From: Neurospora tetrasperma FGSC 2508
Taxonomy: Eukaryota > Ascomycota > Sordariomycetes > Sordariales > Sordariaceae
Reading direction: 5' to 3'
DNA length: 64,000 nt
Assembly (NCBI RefSeq): GCF_000213175.1
Contig: NW_009799103.1
Coordinates: 2,293,943 to 2,357,942, forward strand
The notes under the pieces were generated by a model that did no database searches, was not told where the DNA came from, and saw only the letters and a program-made list of their open reading frames with translations. Every line of letters starts with the position of its first letter. Position 1 is the stretch's first letter. Shown piece after piece: positions 48,879-61,300 of the stretch. The translations under genes were made by a program, and so were the position numbers.

Positions 48879-51727
48879 TCATTCCACCAAGCCTTCGGCG
48901 GCGAGCAGCGCATGCTCCAAGGCCGCCATGGCTGTCTTGCAACCCTCCTTGACGAGCTTGGTGTTGGCCGCTCCTCCCGCGAGATCCGACTTCCGGACCA
49001 CCTTCTTGATGAACCATTGCAGGCCTCTGGCAAGCTCGGGGATCCCTTCCACAGCCACAAACACCGAAGTAATCGTCTCATCCCGATCCTTGTCGCCGCC
49101 TTTTCCGGCTTCCAGAAGCACAGTAATCAGCAGGATCTCCACTAGCGCCCGCGTCTTGGTTTGTAGATAAGGCAAATTGAGGCATTTCAGAATTGCCAAC
49201 CCTAGCGATCCACCTGCCACCATGGCCCCGAACAGTTTTGCAATGTTGACAAGCCGCCGCATGTCCATCGCATCTACATCCTCCCCATCCTCTGCGTCAT
49301 CGCCAAAAACTGACTCTCCGAGACGCCTGAATAGCTTCCAGAGCGCGTCTTGGAACGACCACCGGATTTTGCGATCCCCGCAAAGCTTCTTGGCCACCAA
49401 GGTGTAGTATGGGTTGTAGACCTGCTCTGCGCCGGCACACTGGATGATCACGTATGGAATCTCTCTCTGTCGCTCCTTGTTCAGGCGCAACTTGAGGATG
49501 CGGTAGTAGGCATCCTCGTAGTCCGTGGCGGACATTATCGACACAAAGATGGACCGGCGCACGTCCGTGTTCATCTGGTTTTCTCTGGCAAGTTCTCCGA
49601 GGTCAGGCATGTCCTCGACATCCTCCAAGACAAAGCTTTCGTCGTCCGAGTCAACGCTATCCTGTATGACACCGTCCTGAGTCAATGGCTTCTTGTCACT
49701 GTCCTTATCTTTGCCTGCCCAGCTAGCGCCTACAAGCCACCATTTGCCCTTCTTGTCGGCATCGCGTATATCGGCAAGGGTCATTCGCAAAGGCTCGGCC
49801 GTCTTCATGGTTTTCAAGGTGCCCAAAAGCTTCTTCATCTTGGTTGTGTGCTCCGTGAGAACGGCGGAAGCGCCTAGACCCGTCTTCATCTTGTTGTTTT
49901 TCAGGTCGTTGATGGTCTCAATCATAAATTTAGTTCTGACGCTGAGGTTCTTCTCTCCGATCTTGGCAACAGCCGGGCGGATAAGGGTAACAATGTCCTT
50001 GACAGACATGGGGTCATCTTGTCGGAGGGCTGGGCCAGCGATGCGCACAATCCTGAGCAAAAGTTCCGCGTTCAGCTCCGAAAGATCACCCAAAAGGATT
50101 CGAATGAAATCGAAGAGCAAGTTAGGGCCCACGAGTTGAAAGTTATAGAGTTCGGATAGGAAAGTGATGAGGTTGGATGTCTGTTTCGGTACGTCTGGCC
50201 GCTCCTTTGCAGCCTCCTTGGCCTCTTCATAATGCCTATCAAATCGCTCGATCACTTCTTGGATTAATTGTGCGCCAAAGTCCATACCAATCACCTTGAA
50301 GATACCGGTAGCGAAACCCGCGGTAAGCACGAGCAACGTATCAGGCAGCGTCGTTGGCTCGCACACCTGAATGAGTAGGAGATCGACAATGTTCGACGTA
50401 AGATGTTGTCGCGGGTTGTCGCGGTAAAGCCTTTCAAAGTCCATAATGATGGATAAAAGATTAGACTCTGTCATCCTGTTGATGAGACCTTGTGTTTGAC
50501 GGCGAATGCGGGCCACCAACTCCGCTTCTGAGCCCGCCTCCTGTCGCTTCGATGGTGGCACGTATTTTACTACAGTCCGCCCAGTTGTGGGCGCAACATA
50601 TGGGTTTTCGCGGACTCGTTCTGGCGGCTTTTGTAGCGTTTCTTCGTCGTTGTCGGATTCGTCGTCGTCGTTGTCGTCGTCGTCGTCGTCGTCGTCCTCG
50701 TCCTCGTCAAATCCTCCAAACTCACCCTTATCCTCGCCCGAGATGCTGTCTTCTTCTCCATCTTCATCGGAATCGCCTTCGACCATGTCTTCGTCTTGGT
50801 CAACGTCGTTGTCTTCGTCAGAGTTCAATCCCTCTAAGAGATCGTCCAAGCCATCGTCCTCCTCGTCCAGTTCGGAGACTTCATTTTCTTCCTCGTCTAG
50901 TTCGAATTCCTTCGTCTTCTTCGCCTCTTCCGCTTTCCTCCTTTTCGCCGCAAGCCACTCATCCGCTTCAGACTTCCGCTTCCTTTTCTCGGCTGTTTCG
51001 TCGTCTACGCCAGGGAGGCCTTCTAGTAGATCAAGAAGACCATCCTCCTGGAAGGACTTGGGAAGCGATTTGCGTCCCTTGATGCCGAGCTTCTTTTCGA
51101 GGTCGGCGATCTCCTTGTCGTCTTGCGCCAATCGTTCCATGACAGTTTTTGAAATTTTTGGCTGCGACTTCGATATGATTTGTGTTGGGATATCACTTTC
51201 CTCTTCATCGTCCACGTCTTCGCCGTCTTTGTCGTCTTCTTCGTCGAGGTCTAGCTCGTCGTCCTCGTCCTCGTCAAGATCGATATCGCCCTCGTCATCG
51301 AAACCCTCATTATCGTTCTCTTCGAGGGCAACATCTTCATCCTCATCCTCCAATGGTCGTTTCTTCCCGTTCTTCAAGATGGGCTTGGGTTCCTTTGCTT
51401 CCTTTGTCGATGCGACATCGACCTTCTTCTGTGGTTTTGGGGCTGTAGCGCGCTCGGTATGGTAACTTCTTGTGGACGAGGTGCGGTGGATCCTTTTCTG
51501 TGTTCTCTCTGCTTTACGGCGATCCTTTCTAGATTGGAATTGATTCTTGCGACCTCCGTGCGATTGTTCTGCAAGAGTTAGGATTTCGTCGGAGAACCCT
51601 GATTGCCAGACAGGAATGACAATGGCTGTATGGGCGCATGAACGGAGGCACGCTCACCTTCTACGCCGAGCTCCTTCAGGAGGTTGTCAGGCAATTTTGG
51701 AGCCTTTATCCTCATGGAGGGTGCCAT
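48879..51727 (-). CDS. sgd1: Sgd1/NOM1 nucleolar ribosome-biogenesis protein (MIF4G + MA3)
   Basis: Two exons, 51727-51658 and 51568-48879, with GTGAGC...CAG, give 919 residues. The join gives KELGVEEQSHGGRKNQFQS, a recognisable Sgd1-type N-terminus, followed by basic sequence. Residues about 95-340 are extremely acidic, with long Asp/Glu tracts and a near-pure Asp run encoded by a GAC/GAT trinucleotide repeat (50640-50710). A MIF4G domain lies at about 377-582 (LINRMTESNLLSIIMDFERL; FATGIFKVIGMDFGAQLIQE), and an MA3 domain from about 688 (DVRRSIFVSIMSATDYEDAY). The family acts in early 18S rRNA processing in the nucleolus; yeast Sgd1 was first found as a suppressor in glycerol metabolism. 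The gene is head to head with SRP14. Start context and homology are clear. Confidence 0.94.
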
Positions 51728-52156
51728 GTTGTAATATGCGCGTGCGGAGGTGTAGATGTGATTGATTGGTACGACCTCCAAACTTTGCAAGGCTCTCTCT
51801 TTCGTTGCTGCGTAGAAGAGCGCGCGACCGGGACCTTGCTATCGTTATCAGATAGTTTTTTTGGTTATCGGTCGGTGCAGGGTTCCAGGCGTGTCGACTG
51901 CGGGGCCAAGAGCGCCAAGAGATGAAGCAGGTCCTCGGGCAGCTGCTTGGGACCCCACCCGGCTGGTTTTACACTGGGGAAGCTCACTCCTACCAGACAG
52001 ACGGGAGCTGCCCGGCCAACGGCAGTGGGGAAAGCTGCCACTCTCGTTGACTCTCATCAATCATTCTAGGTTGCCTTCACATTCACTCCTCAGCCGAATT
52101 GTTGTCTTTCCTTTTGCAAACAAGGAAAAGAAGAAGAAGAAAAACAACTGGACATC
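51728..52156. promoter_or_regulatory. Short divergent promoter region between Sgd1 and SRP14 genes
   Basis: About 430 bases between two start codons pointing away from each other. Both products are housekeeping components of the translation and ribosome machinery, so a shared bidirectional promoter is plausible. No specific operator was identified. Inference from geometry only. Confidence 0.5.
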
Positions 52157-52844
52157 ATGGGCCATTTAACTCACGATGAGGTAATGATATATGTTACTGA
52201 CTGCTGTGATCCCTTCCTAAGGAGACCATGCTAATCTGACTTCAACCTACTATGGTATAGTTCTTCTCCAAGCTCACCAATCTGTTCGAGTATAGGAAGA
52301 ACCAAGATCACGGAACCATCAACCTAGTACAAAAGAGGCGTACGTGTACCTACACCAACCCAGCGCAGACGGGAAACTTCACACTCGGCTTTGCTATCGT
52401 CACGACAACCCTCCCAATTCCCGCTGTTTTCCAAGCTTAAACTCCATCTCCATCCACCCGCGATGAGCTAAGTAGAGTGAAGCTCTGTCACCAAAGCTAA
52501 CCCCTCCCACAGTATCCTACAGCACACCTTCCCAATCCATGGATACCGACCCTCTCACCGACCTCAACCCTGCCACCCCGCTCCCGGTTCTCATCCGCGC
52601 CACCAACGCCAAGGGCAAGGACAAGAGGACAGAAAAGGTCAAGCTGTCCACCATTGTCGAGCCAGCAGACCTGGAAACCTTCTACGGGAGGTACGCCGAT
52701 GTTTGCAAGAAGGGCATGGGGGCGTTGAAGCCGAGAGACAGGACCAAGAGGAAAAAGCAGTCGAGGAAGAAGAAGACAGGTCCTGCAGCCGCTGGAGGTC
52801 CTGGTGTTGGTGCTGGTGGGACTTCTATGATGGCTATTCCCTGA
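52157..52844 (+). CDS. srp14: Signal recognition particle 14-kDa subunit (SRP14)
   Basis: Three exons (52157-52180, 52261-52339, 52513-52844) with introns GTAATG...TAG and GTACGT...CAG give 144 residues. The N-terminal MGHLTHDE|FFSKLTNLFEYRK corresponds to the first helix of SRP14. LIRATN, KVKLSTIVEPADLETFYGRY and KGMGALKPRDRTKRKKQ match the beta-sheet, last helix and basic C-terminus that bind SRP RNA. The protein forms the Alu-domain elongation-arrest module of SRP, which pauses translation during ER targeting. A Gly/Ala-rich tail replaces the Ala-rich tail seen in animals. The first two exons are very short and the N-terminus depends on splicing; the first intron donor (GTAATG) is weaker than usual. 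Product is confident from the C-terminal half. Confidence 0.9.
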
Positions 52845-53186
52845 TCGGACTCGAAGCAAGCGTCGCAAATTACACCATTGCTTTTTCTGTCTTCTTGTGT
52901 GTACCTGACCTAACGGAAGGGGGGATCTGTATGAGGGTACCGTATTAAATTTTGTAATATTCCCAAGTTTTGGTGGAATACCTTGGTTCAAGTCAGTGGG
53001 TACGTATGGTGAGGAAAGCGTTGGTGAGTAGTACCGCATCATAGCCTTCAACCTGCCACTCTCGGTTGCCCTACCTCTCGACTCACCTGCTCGTTGTCGG
53101 TATTACCCTTCAAGACGACTAGCAAGAAAGGAAGGGAGAAAAAAAAAAAAAAAAAAAACCTGTTTTGGGGGGGGGGGGGGGGGGGG
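52845..53186. other. 3' flank of SRP14 with poly-A and poly-G runs
   Basis: Contains the probable SRP14 3' UTR and, at about 53141-53158 and 53168-53186, an A run and a G run that lead into the second assembly gap. No gene seen. Confidence 0.55.
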
Positions 53187-53942
53187 ATATTAAAAGCTCA
53201 GCTGCCTAACTGGCTTGCAGCACACATCTACTATCTACGTGAGCTACTGGAGTTAATGAAAGGTGCGAACTAAAGGGGTTATATGCCCGTTCTGGAGAAT
53301 GTTCAGTCCTGCCGCAGGAAGTCTGCGGCCCTTCGTGAAATGGAGANNNNNNNNNNNNNNNNNNNNNNNNNNNNNNNNNNNNNNNNNNNNNNNNNNNNNN
53401 NNNNNNNNNNNNNNNNNNNNNNNNNNNNNNNNNNNNNNNNNNNNNNNNNNNNNNNNNNNNNNNNNNNNNNNNNNNNNNNNNNNNNNNNNNNNNNNNNNNN
53501 NNNNNNNNNNNNNNNNNNNNNNNNNNNNNNNNNNNNNNNNNNNNNNNNNNNNNNNNNNNNNNNNNNNNNNNNNNNNNNNNNNNNNNNNNNNNNNNNNNNN
53601 NNNNNNNNNNNNNNNNNNNNNNNNNNNNNNNNNNNNNNNNNNNNNNNNNNNNNNNNNNNNNNNNNNNNNNNNNNNNNNNNNNNNNNNNNNNNNNNNNNNN
53701 NNNNNNNNNNNNNNNNNNNNNNNNNNNNNNNNNNNNNNNNNNNNNNNNNAAGAAGAAAAGAAGGGGGGGTGGGGGGGGGGATATGAAAAGCTCAGCTGCC
53801 TAACTGGCTTGCAGCACACATCTACTATCTACGTGAGCTACTGGAGTTAATGAAAGGTGCGAACTAAAGGGGTTATATGCCCGTTCTGGAGAATGTTCAG
53901 TCCTGCCGCAGGAAGTCTGCGGCCCTTCGTGGAAATGGAGAT
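53187..53942. repeat. N-gap (53347-53749) flanked by two near-identical ~160-bp copies
   Basis: 53187-53346 and 53781-53942 are the same sequence (ATATnAAAAGCTCAGCTGCC ... CGTGAAATGGAGA). They differ only at ATATT/ATATG near the start and at one extra G near the end. Both copies are preceded by a G homopolymer. 403 N separate the left copy from the A/G-rich start of the right contig. This is best explained as overlapping contig ends that the assembler failed to join. The right copy continues into unique sequence. Confidence 0.85.
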
Positions 53943-54941
53943 GGAAGGGAAAGAGAGGAACATCAAACGAATGAGTGAAGACGCGTGAGAGAATGACTTT
54001 TGTGCCTCAACAGAGAAGCTGTCGAACGAAGAGGAAAGTAAGAGCGAGCCGAATTGATAACGTTCATATGCTCGTTCCAAATCTGCTGGCTGGCCTTCAC
54101 GATCCTGTCTTGGGTGTGAACTTGATCACCGGGAGAGCGTGTATCTCCAGGTGACTCGATCTAAACGGTCCTATTAGCAAAGTTAACATTTCTCATTTGG
54201 TAAGATAACAAGAATGCCCGGGTGAAGCAGCAGCTACCGTACCCTGACGTTAAGCGTAGACATATTTGAGCCGCACTTATGATCATCAGCTAAAGGGCAG
54301 CCGGCTCACCCGTTCTCCACTCAATTCATCATTATGAAACACCACGAACACGTCACATCACGTTGGCTTCACCTTGATTGGCTATGATTCAGGCTACCAA
54401 GAGTCGCAGTTCCAATGTTCGATCTTAATCCTAAGGTCAACCGAGATAATTGCAGGTTCTCTTCAAGAGTACAGTCTAAAGGTGGGGGGATGTAGGTGAA
54501 ACAAGATCAACTGTCCATTTTGAGGGTCCGAACCGTAAACAACTTGCTGAAAGAAAGGCGAAGAGCCAAAATTCAGCCGCAAAAAGAGCAACAAGTTTCA
54601 GTGGGGTTCACTTCTCCCATGTGCTAAAACTGGGCAAGGTAAAGCATGTCGCAAATTCAACTTCCTCAATCTCCTTCCTCCGACACCATCCTTCACATGC
54701 TTGTCATGCGGCCATTCGAACTACTGCCCCATCCCAGGCCAACGCTCATGGCCACCAAATCCCTGACCATAGCCACCTGTCCGTAGATAAGTAGTGCAAT
54801 TGGGAAGATTGAGCCGAGCGCCACATCGAACACAGGCTTAAATCCAGTCATATAATACAACCTCCAAATGGAAAATCCCAAACTATCATAGGAAATCTGT
54901 TGCATCAACCAGTAAGACTGACGCGATGGTCGGTAATCAGT
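53943..54941. other. Intergenic region downstream of the Gbp2-like gene
   Basis: About 1 kb with no recognised gene. The part next to 54941 is probably 3' UTR of the RNA-binding protein gene. A 71-codon minus-strand frame (54693-54908) is hydrophobic, but is not supported as a gene. Confidence 0.55.
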
Positions 54942-57900
54942 TTACATGATCTGATCTTGTGTCAGGCCACCATGGGGGTCGGTATCCATGCTGTCGCCGC
55001 CAGCACCAGGGTTAAGGTACTTGACGAAACTCAGACCGAGAGGACGTCCACCATACTGGTAACCCTGGAACTTTTGGATCGCGGTGTCGGCGGTGTCGGC
55101 ATTGTCGAAGCGAACGACGCCAGAGCCGCGGGAGCGACCGCTGGGCTCATACTGAATCTCAGCCTGCTCTACCTTACCAATAGTAGAGAAGAGCTCGACG
55201 AGATCCTCATTGCTGGTCGACCAAGGGAGCTGATGAAGAAGAGGAAAGTCAGAGAAATCGGATACTCGGGGGTACAAGAGGAAAGTTTGACTTACGTTCC
55301 GGACGTAAATGATCTCAGACCGTTCAGTACCAGAAGTAGCGAAGTCAGTGAACGGGTTGGGCTGAGCGGCCGGCTGGTTGGCATCGAAGCTAGGGGGACC
55401 ACCGGGAGCTCCTCCGAAGCCGCCACGACCGCCGAAGCCACCTCCAAAGCCACCGCGGCCACCACCGAAGCCGCCGCGACCGAAACCGCCGAAGGCGCCG
55501 CGGCCGCCGCCGAAGCCGCCACGACCGCCGAAACCACCAGGACCCATATTCGCACCGGCAAAGCGATCCTCGCGAACCTCCAGCATACGGCCCTGCCAAT
55601 CGTAACCATTGAACTGCTGGATGGCGTTGCGAGCATCATCCGGGGTCTCGAAGACAACGATACCCGATCCTTTCGGGCGGCCATCAGGTCCGATATGAAC
55701 GTCGGCGCGGATAACACCACCATTGCGCGCTATGGCAAGTTAGTATCGCAAGCTGTAGGTCACGTTAATGTATAAAACGATTCAACTTACCAGCCTGTCT
55801 AAACAGATCCTTCAGATCCTGCCAGCCAACATTGTACGGCAGCTGTAGGAAAGGTTGATTAGTATATTTCGAGATGGAAAGGAGCAAGAATGGGGCATGG
55901 AACAAACGTTGGACACGTAGATCTGGCGGCCACCGCCACCAGCCATGGGACCACCACCGAAGCCGCCGGGACCAGCATGGCCGGGAACAGCTCCATATCC
56001 GTTGGGGCCCATGCCGCCACCAAAACCACCGCGGTTGGCACCTCCGCCAGGAGGTCCAAAACGAGGCTCGGCCTCACGGTCCTGAAAACCAGTTTAGTAT
56101 CTGATTATGCTAGCGATGATCCAAGGGTGAACTTGCCTCGCGAACATAGACAAGTCTGCCCATAAGGTTCTGGTTGCTCAGGGTAGCAACGGCGTTTTGA
56201 GCTTGCTCCCTGGTCGCATATTCCACAATTCTAGTCAACAACGTGATGTCAGCATCTAGTCGCCAAAATAGCCGATTGAGGGATTCAAAGTTTGACTTAC
56301 CCGCATCCCTACAAATTCCATGGACAAAGATGTCCCAACCCGTCAATCCAACAATCCATCAAAAATAACCGAAAGGAAGGGAGCCACAAAAGAACCAGTA
56401 GCCGAACGCAAATCACTCATAGCCCACCTTCGACATTCCATTAGGAAGCAGCAACACATCGGCATAGAGCACCTCTCCAGCTAATGATGGGTTAGCAACA
56501 CATGGAACCTGACCCTCGCATCCTTGTCTCACGACATACCCTGTCTCATAAAATCCTTGAGGTGGTGCCATTTGACATCGTAGGACAAATTGCCGACGTA
56601 GACGCGGCGGTCCTGCTGCGACGTTTCCCGAATGTTGTTCATGACTTGTTCACGATGAGCGGCGCGGTCTTCGAAAGTTCGATGAGGTGGTCCGGTGTAA
56701 CCAATTCCTTGTCCTCCAGCAGGCGCACCTTGGCCAGTCATAGGGGTGCGGCTTCTTCTCCGATGGCGACTCCGCGAACGATCACGGGGCGAGTATGAAC
56801 GGCGAGTAGTGGGGCTTCTGGAACGTCCACGTCTGGGGGAACGGGACCTCTCACGCTTCGAGGAAGTCGTCGTCAGCGAATGAACAGGTGTAAGATCTGG
56901 AGAGAGGGAGATAAAAAGAAAAGTGTGTGGAAGTTGGAGGACAAAGGGCGAGGGGAATAAAGTGAACTGCAGGTGACCGGGTCTGCACGTAGTTGCGTGT
57001 TGTGACGGCCAGAAGGGTACTCGTTCCCCACTGCTAGCTCCTAGCTTATGCGAGTCGAGGACGGAAGCTTGACCAGAGATCGCCAGGACAAGTCGATCAG
57101 ACGAGACTAGTTGATTAAGGCCACAAATCAAGGGACTGACGAGAATCCATCGAAGCAGGGGCTTGAAGACCAGACTATACCCTCGCGCGGCTTATGAAGA
57201 AAGAGGAGGGGTGCGTCACGCTCGTGACGGATAGGTGAGATGATTGTGGACGCCGACTGAAACAAGCCGGCCCTGAGAACACAAGGCAGAAAGGATGAGA
57301 AATTTGAATGCGTGGTACTTACAGGGCGATAAGTGTCTCCTGCTGCGTCGGCTGTAGAAAGAGGAACTAGGTTAGACCAAGTGAATAAAATAAAGTAGAG
57401 CGATGTAAGTGGTTAAGTGGGGAGACGAGAGAACGAAGGAAAGGTGGAGGAGGAGGCAGTATGGGAATGATGTGGGAGAAATGAAGTGACTAGTGGCAAC
57501 TGGGGGAAAGCAGCCCGCGCAAGGGATTGACACAGGGCGTAGGTAGGAAAGGTAGAGAGAGGTAGGGGATGTGAGAGCTTGTGACGCGGCGGGGTGAGAA
57601 TAACCTGATGATTCCTACCACTGTGGACCGGAAAGGGAAAACGTGCAGGAGGATGGGGGAGGGGGAGAGAGGAAAGGGGGGGGGGGGGGCGGTTGTCAAT
57701 TGTGTATATGTAGCCTGGGAGCCAGGCAGGACAAGGCGACGCAAGGCAAAGAAACGCGGGCACGTCACTGCAGCAATACTGCAGCTCCCGTCTGCGAACG
57801 GTGGGAAGGGTAACGCGAGCTTCCACTTGGCCAAGAGGACTCGGAGCACAACCCAACCACAACTCGCAAACCGGGCCCGCACAAGTGGCTTTGATCAATA

Positions 57901-58367
57901 CCAAATGCCGTTGTGACTGAAGGCTCTCCTTGGGGTTACAAAGCTGGCATGATACGCCATCGACGCATCGCCTGGTGCTCCCAACAACGAGATTCATACA
58001 AACGCAAGATGGGACCGAGAAGGCTTGCTATCGAGAAGACTGATGCCTGTAGACGCGACAAGCCATCCCGAGTGGTGAGGAGGGGTAAAGGGCGAGTGGT
58101 GAGGGATTGATATGTGTTCGGGTAAGATTGCCGGGGGAAACAAACAGAGTCCAACGTGAAGTGAGGAGTCGTCTCGGCCGCCACCACCAGAAGAGAGCTC
58201 CAAGGTGGGATGGATTGGCTGAGACCAAGCTGTGTGAGGGGAGGATACTTATGGTATGGCAGAAGGAGGATATGGAGAAAGCCGAAAAGCGGACGGCAGC
58301 CAGCTCCAGGACACTTTGGAGACAGCAAGAAGAGACCCGGCTTGGTGTCAGACTGGAACTTACCCAT
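54942..58367 (-). CDS. gbp2: Gbp2/Hrb1-like mRNA export protein, three RRMs
   Basis: Ten exons (58367-58364, 57351-57323, 56855-56540, 56480-56428, 56308-56301, 56230-56137, 56081-55908, 55842-55791, 55729-55296, 55229-54942) give 483 residues. The N-terminus is Arg/Ser-rich (about 12-50, [15 protein letters not shown]). Three RRMs follow: RNP2 VYVGNL at 96-101, IYVSNL at 222-227 and IYVRNL at 384-389, separated by Gly/Phe/Arg-rich linkers ([11 protein letters not shown] type). This is the architecture of yeast Gbp2/Hrb1, SR-like TREX-associated proteins in nuclear mRNA quality control and export. The first coding exon is only ATGG, followed by a ~1-kb intron; joining it gives [17 protein letters not shown]. 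Exon 5 is 8 nt and intron 6 begins with GC. The N-terminal 11 residues are the least certain part. Confidence 0.85.
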
Positions 58368-61300
58368 GACAACTGAGTCTAATACTTGTCCTGTTCGAGG
58401 CAGGTACGGTAAGAATCGAGAAAAATTTTCGGGCAACTTAGCCGCTCGAGTAGGACGAGGTCGTCGGGAACGCGACGATTGGTGCTGTCCTGATGTATGG
58501 TGCTATGTTGTTCGCTACAGCAGCGCTTGAACGTTGTTGGGGGACAACGGGTTCAGTCGAGGTACACTGCGACTCTGGCGCAATGGAGGATAGATGCGAT
58601 TTGGGCAGATGTGCGTCTGTTCGTTGGCTGTGGTAGGCAGTAGGTAGGGTAGATGTCGAGGGAGGTTGAGTGGGTGGTGGGCTGCAAGGCCGAACGGGAA
58701 TCTGCGCAGGCTCGCGCACTTTGGGGCGGCGCGGTAGATCGGTCGTGGACGAGTGTAGCCGAGGGCGATGCTTGGAACAAGACAGGGCAGACGGAGGCGG
58801 GCTGGACAGGCAAAGAGCCCGAAAGGTCAGGAAATTGTTCGTCACAAGCCAAGGACGGGAGCCAGAGAGTCACTTGAAGGGCAAAGGGTACGAGGTTGCC
58901 AGACCGTGAGGTGGTACTGGTCGCAGGTACCACAATGGAACCGGCTAAGTAGTGTAGAGGTAGGCCCAGCCTTCAATGCAATGAATGGATAGAGGCAACA
59001 AGGCGCATCGCATTCACGCCGCGTCACCTCGAGGCTTTGGGTAGAAGAGAGTTACGTACCTGCAACTTCTGGAAACACGCAGGCTGGCACCCCAAGGATT
59101 CGACGTTGACCGTGGAGTGAGTTTCCGTGGACGCAGTCGTCGAGAGGCTAGAGGTAGCGGATGGTCTTCCGGACGGAATCAAGAAGAAGTTGAGGTCGGT
59201 GGAAGTTGGACCGCAGGAAGTTGTGTCGATGCCGTGACCGGTTGACTGACCAGTGATGTTGTTTGTGTCTTGTGTGGATGTGCAGCCAGGCCACGCGCGG
59301 TGGGATGGGTGAAGCACGCTCCTTCGATGGCTGGCCTTGTTGCCCACTCATAATGCACGGACTTCTCATCGGTGGACTGGACACTTTACATAGCTGTGTA
59401 GCGGTACCTAGGTACAGCCTGGGGCAAACCAAATGCAGTAGTGCTACGGTGGAGGGGAGTAAGACTGGACAGTGCAAGTACCTCTAAGGTACAGGTACAA
59501 GCATACACCTGGATCCACTCTGTACTCTCCCCTGCCTCGCTCGTTCCAGGTTTGCGGGATAACAACGACGGTACATAAAGCCGACAAAGCAGCCTTTGCT
59601 ACTCTACCTCCAACCTAGTTGTACGGGCTTTGCACCTCGCTTTCATATTCCTTTCGGGCTTGACTTTACCAATCCTTCAACTTCTTATTCGTAGTGCTGG
59701 TGATGTAGAAGTCAAAGAGACAAACAGCATGGGCCAGGTAGACTTGGAGTGCTACAGCAAGTTCAGTTCTACTACTTGCAGGTCGATGCCTAGCCTCAGT
59801 TCTGAAGGAAACAGACAGGTGTTGAAGCTCAAAAGCTGTCGTCCATTCCGGAAACTTGACCCTCCGCGAAAAGTCCGCCGCCTCACTCGAGGAGGTAGCA
59901 GGTTATTGGTTCAAGATCGATCACAGCTGTGTACGGATGGGTTCATGCTTCGATTTTAACCCAGGTTGACTTGTCTCGAGTAAATCCACGAACGGCGCTT
60001 CTCGTGTTCACTGCCAAAGCTGTACCGTGGTAGTTGTCCTTCTGGAGCTGCTCCCATCTGATACAAGCGATCGGGTGTTCAAGTCATGGAGGATGGAAAA
60101 GTATTTCAGTGCTGAAGGGTAAATTTTCACAGAATACGAAACTAGTTCAATAAACTTCAGTTCCAGCTTGTCATCGCAAGAAGGTCTACTGGTCGAGTCC
60201 AATGTGCGGTATCCCTGTTCTGCTTGCTCAAGTCCAGAATAGGAAGATATGTGTGAGGGCACCTATGAGCGCTTTCGTGTTTATATAAGAGATAACCCGG
60301 TACGCAGGTCAAGTAAAGATCTAGCCTCCGAGCCTGACAACGCCTACATGATGGGCCAGGCATTTTCTTTCTGTACAAGTACGGACCGCATCCACATCTT
60401 GAAAACGACCTCGATTCTCAATGTAGCCGTTCTTCTCAAGCAAGATAACCCTATAGTAACCATACATTGTACTACTCGGCACCCACCCAGTTGAGTCCAC
60501 CTTACCCCAAGCACCCCAACTCCATCCACTTGGCTAGTCTTCGGATTCCCTTCCAGGCCATCCTCAGGCCCCGCATCTCCACCTGTCATCTCAAAGAATC
60601 AGACGCGCCGAGCTGGAGGCTATTCAGAGTTGACGTCATCATCAGTTTGTAGATTGTCCGCAACCCATCCACGTTCGGTTACACCTGACCGATATGTTCA
60701 AGCGGCCACAGATGGCAGTACATGACATTCGGACTCGGGGATAGGGGGAATCTTGATGGTCGATTCCTCAATCCGCCAACAACTATCAAGAAGTGGATTG
60801 GAAAAAGCTGGCGAAATCCCTTGGACAAGCTGGTCGAATTATAAGCTCAATACGGTTCGGCGGCTGGGCCAGGTGTCGATATCTTACCAGCCTGCTTCCC
60901 AACCCCTCTCATCTGGACAGCTACCACCTTTTGCGGTGCTCGTGTTCCTGTGGGACTGACTGCCCTCCAAGAAGCAGTCCTGTTTTCGAGCCGCCTGTAA
61001 TGCCGTAATACAACAGCGGCAGCGCGGCACATCGGAAGCAAAACAACCAATGATCACCACGCCCTGCCGAACATTCTCTTCGGGGATGCCAAATCACTGC
61101 CCGTCATGCATATCAAAGCAAGCCGGGAGGATTGGGAACAGCTGAAAGAAGCCGGCAAGTTTGGCAGTATGAGCAATCTGGAGTTCCCCTCCTTGCCTAA
61201 CACCTCAACAAGCGTGTACTTGTGCGGGGACTTTGACAGTGCCATAGGGACGAACCTCGACTCTGCCAAAAGACTCACTCGGAATAGTTGCTTCTCGAGG

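Noticed and set aside
56529-57131. 200-codon minus-strand frame that would start the Gbp2-like protein at 57131 without splicing
   Set aside because: Its first ~90 codons look intronic and lack RS character. Splicing at TCGAAG|CGTGAG to the exon at 57351 and ATGG at 58367 gives a better N-terminus. It remains a fallback if junctions are not confirmed.
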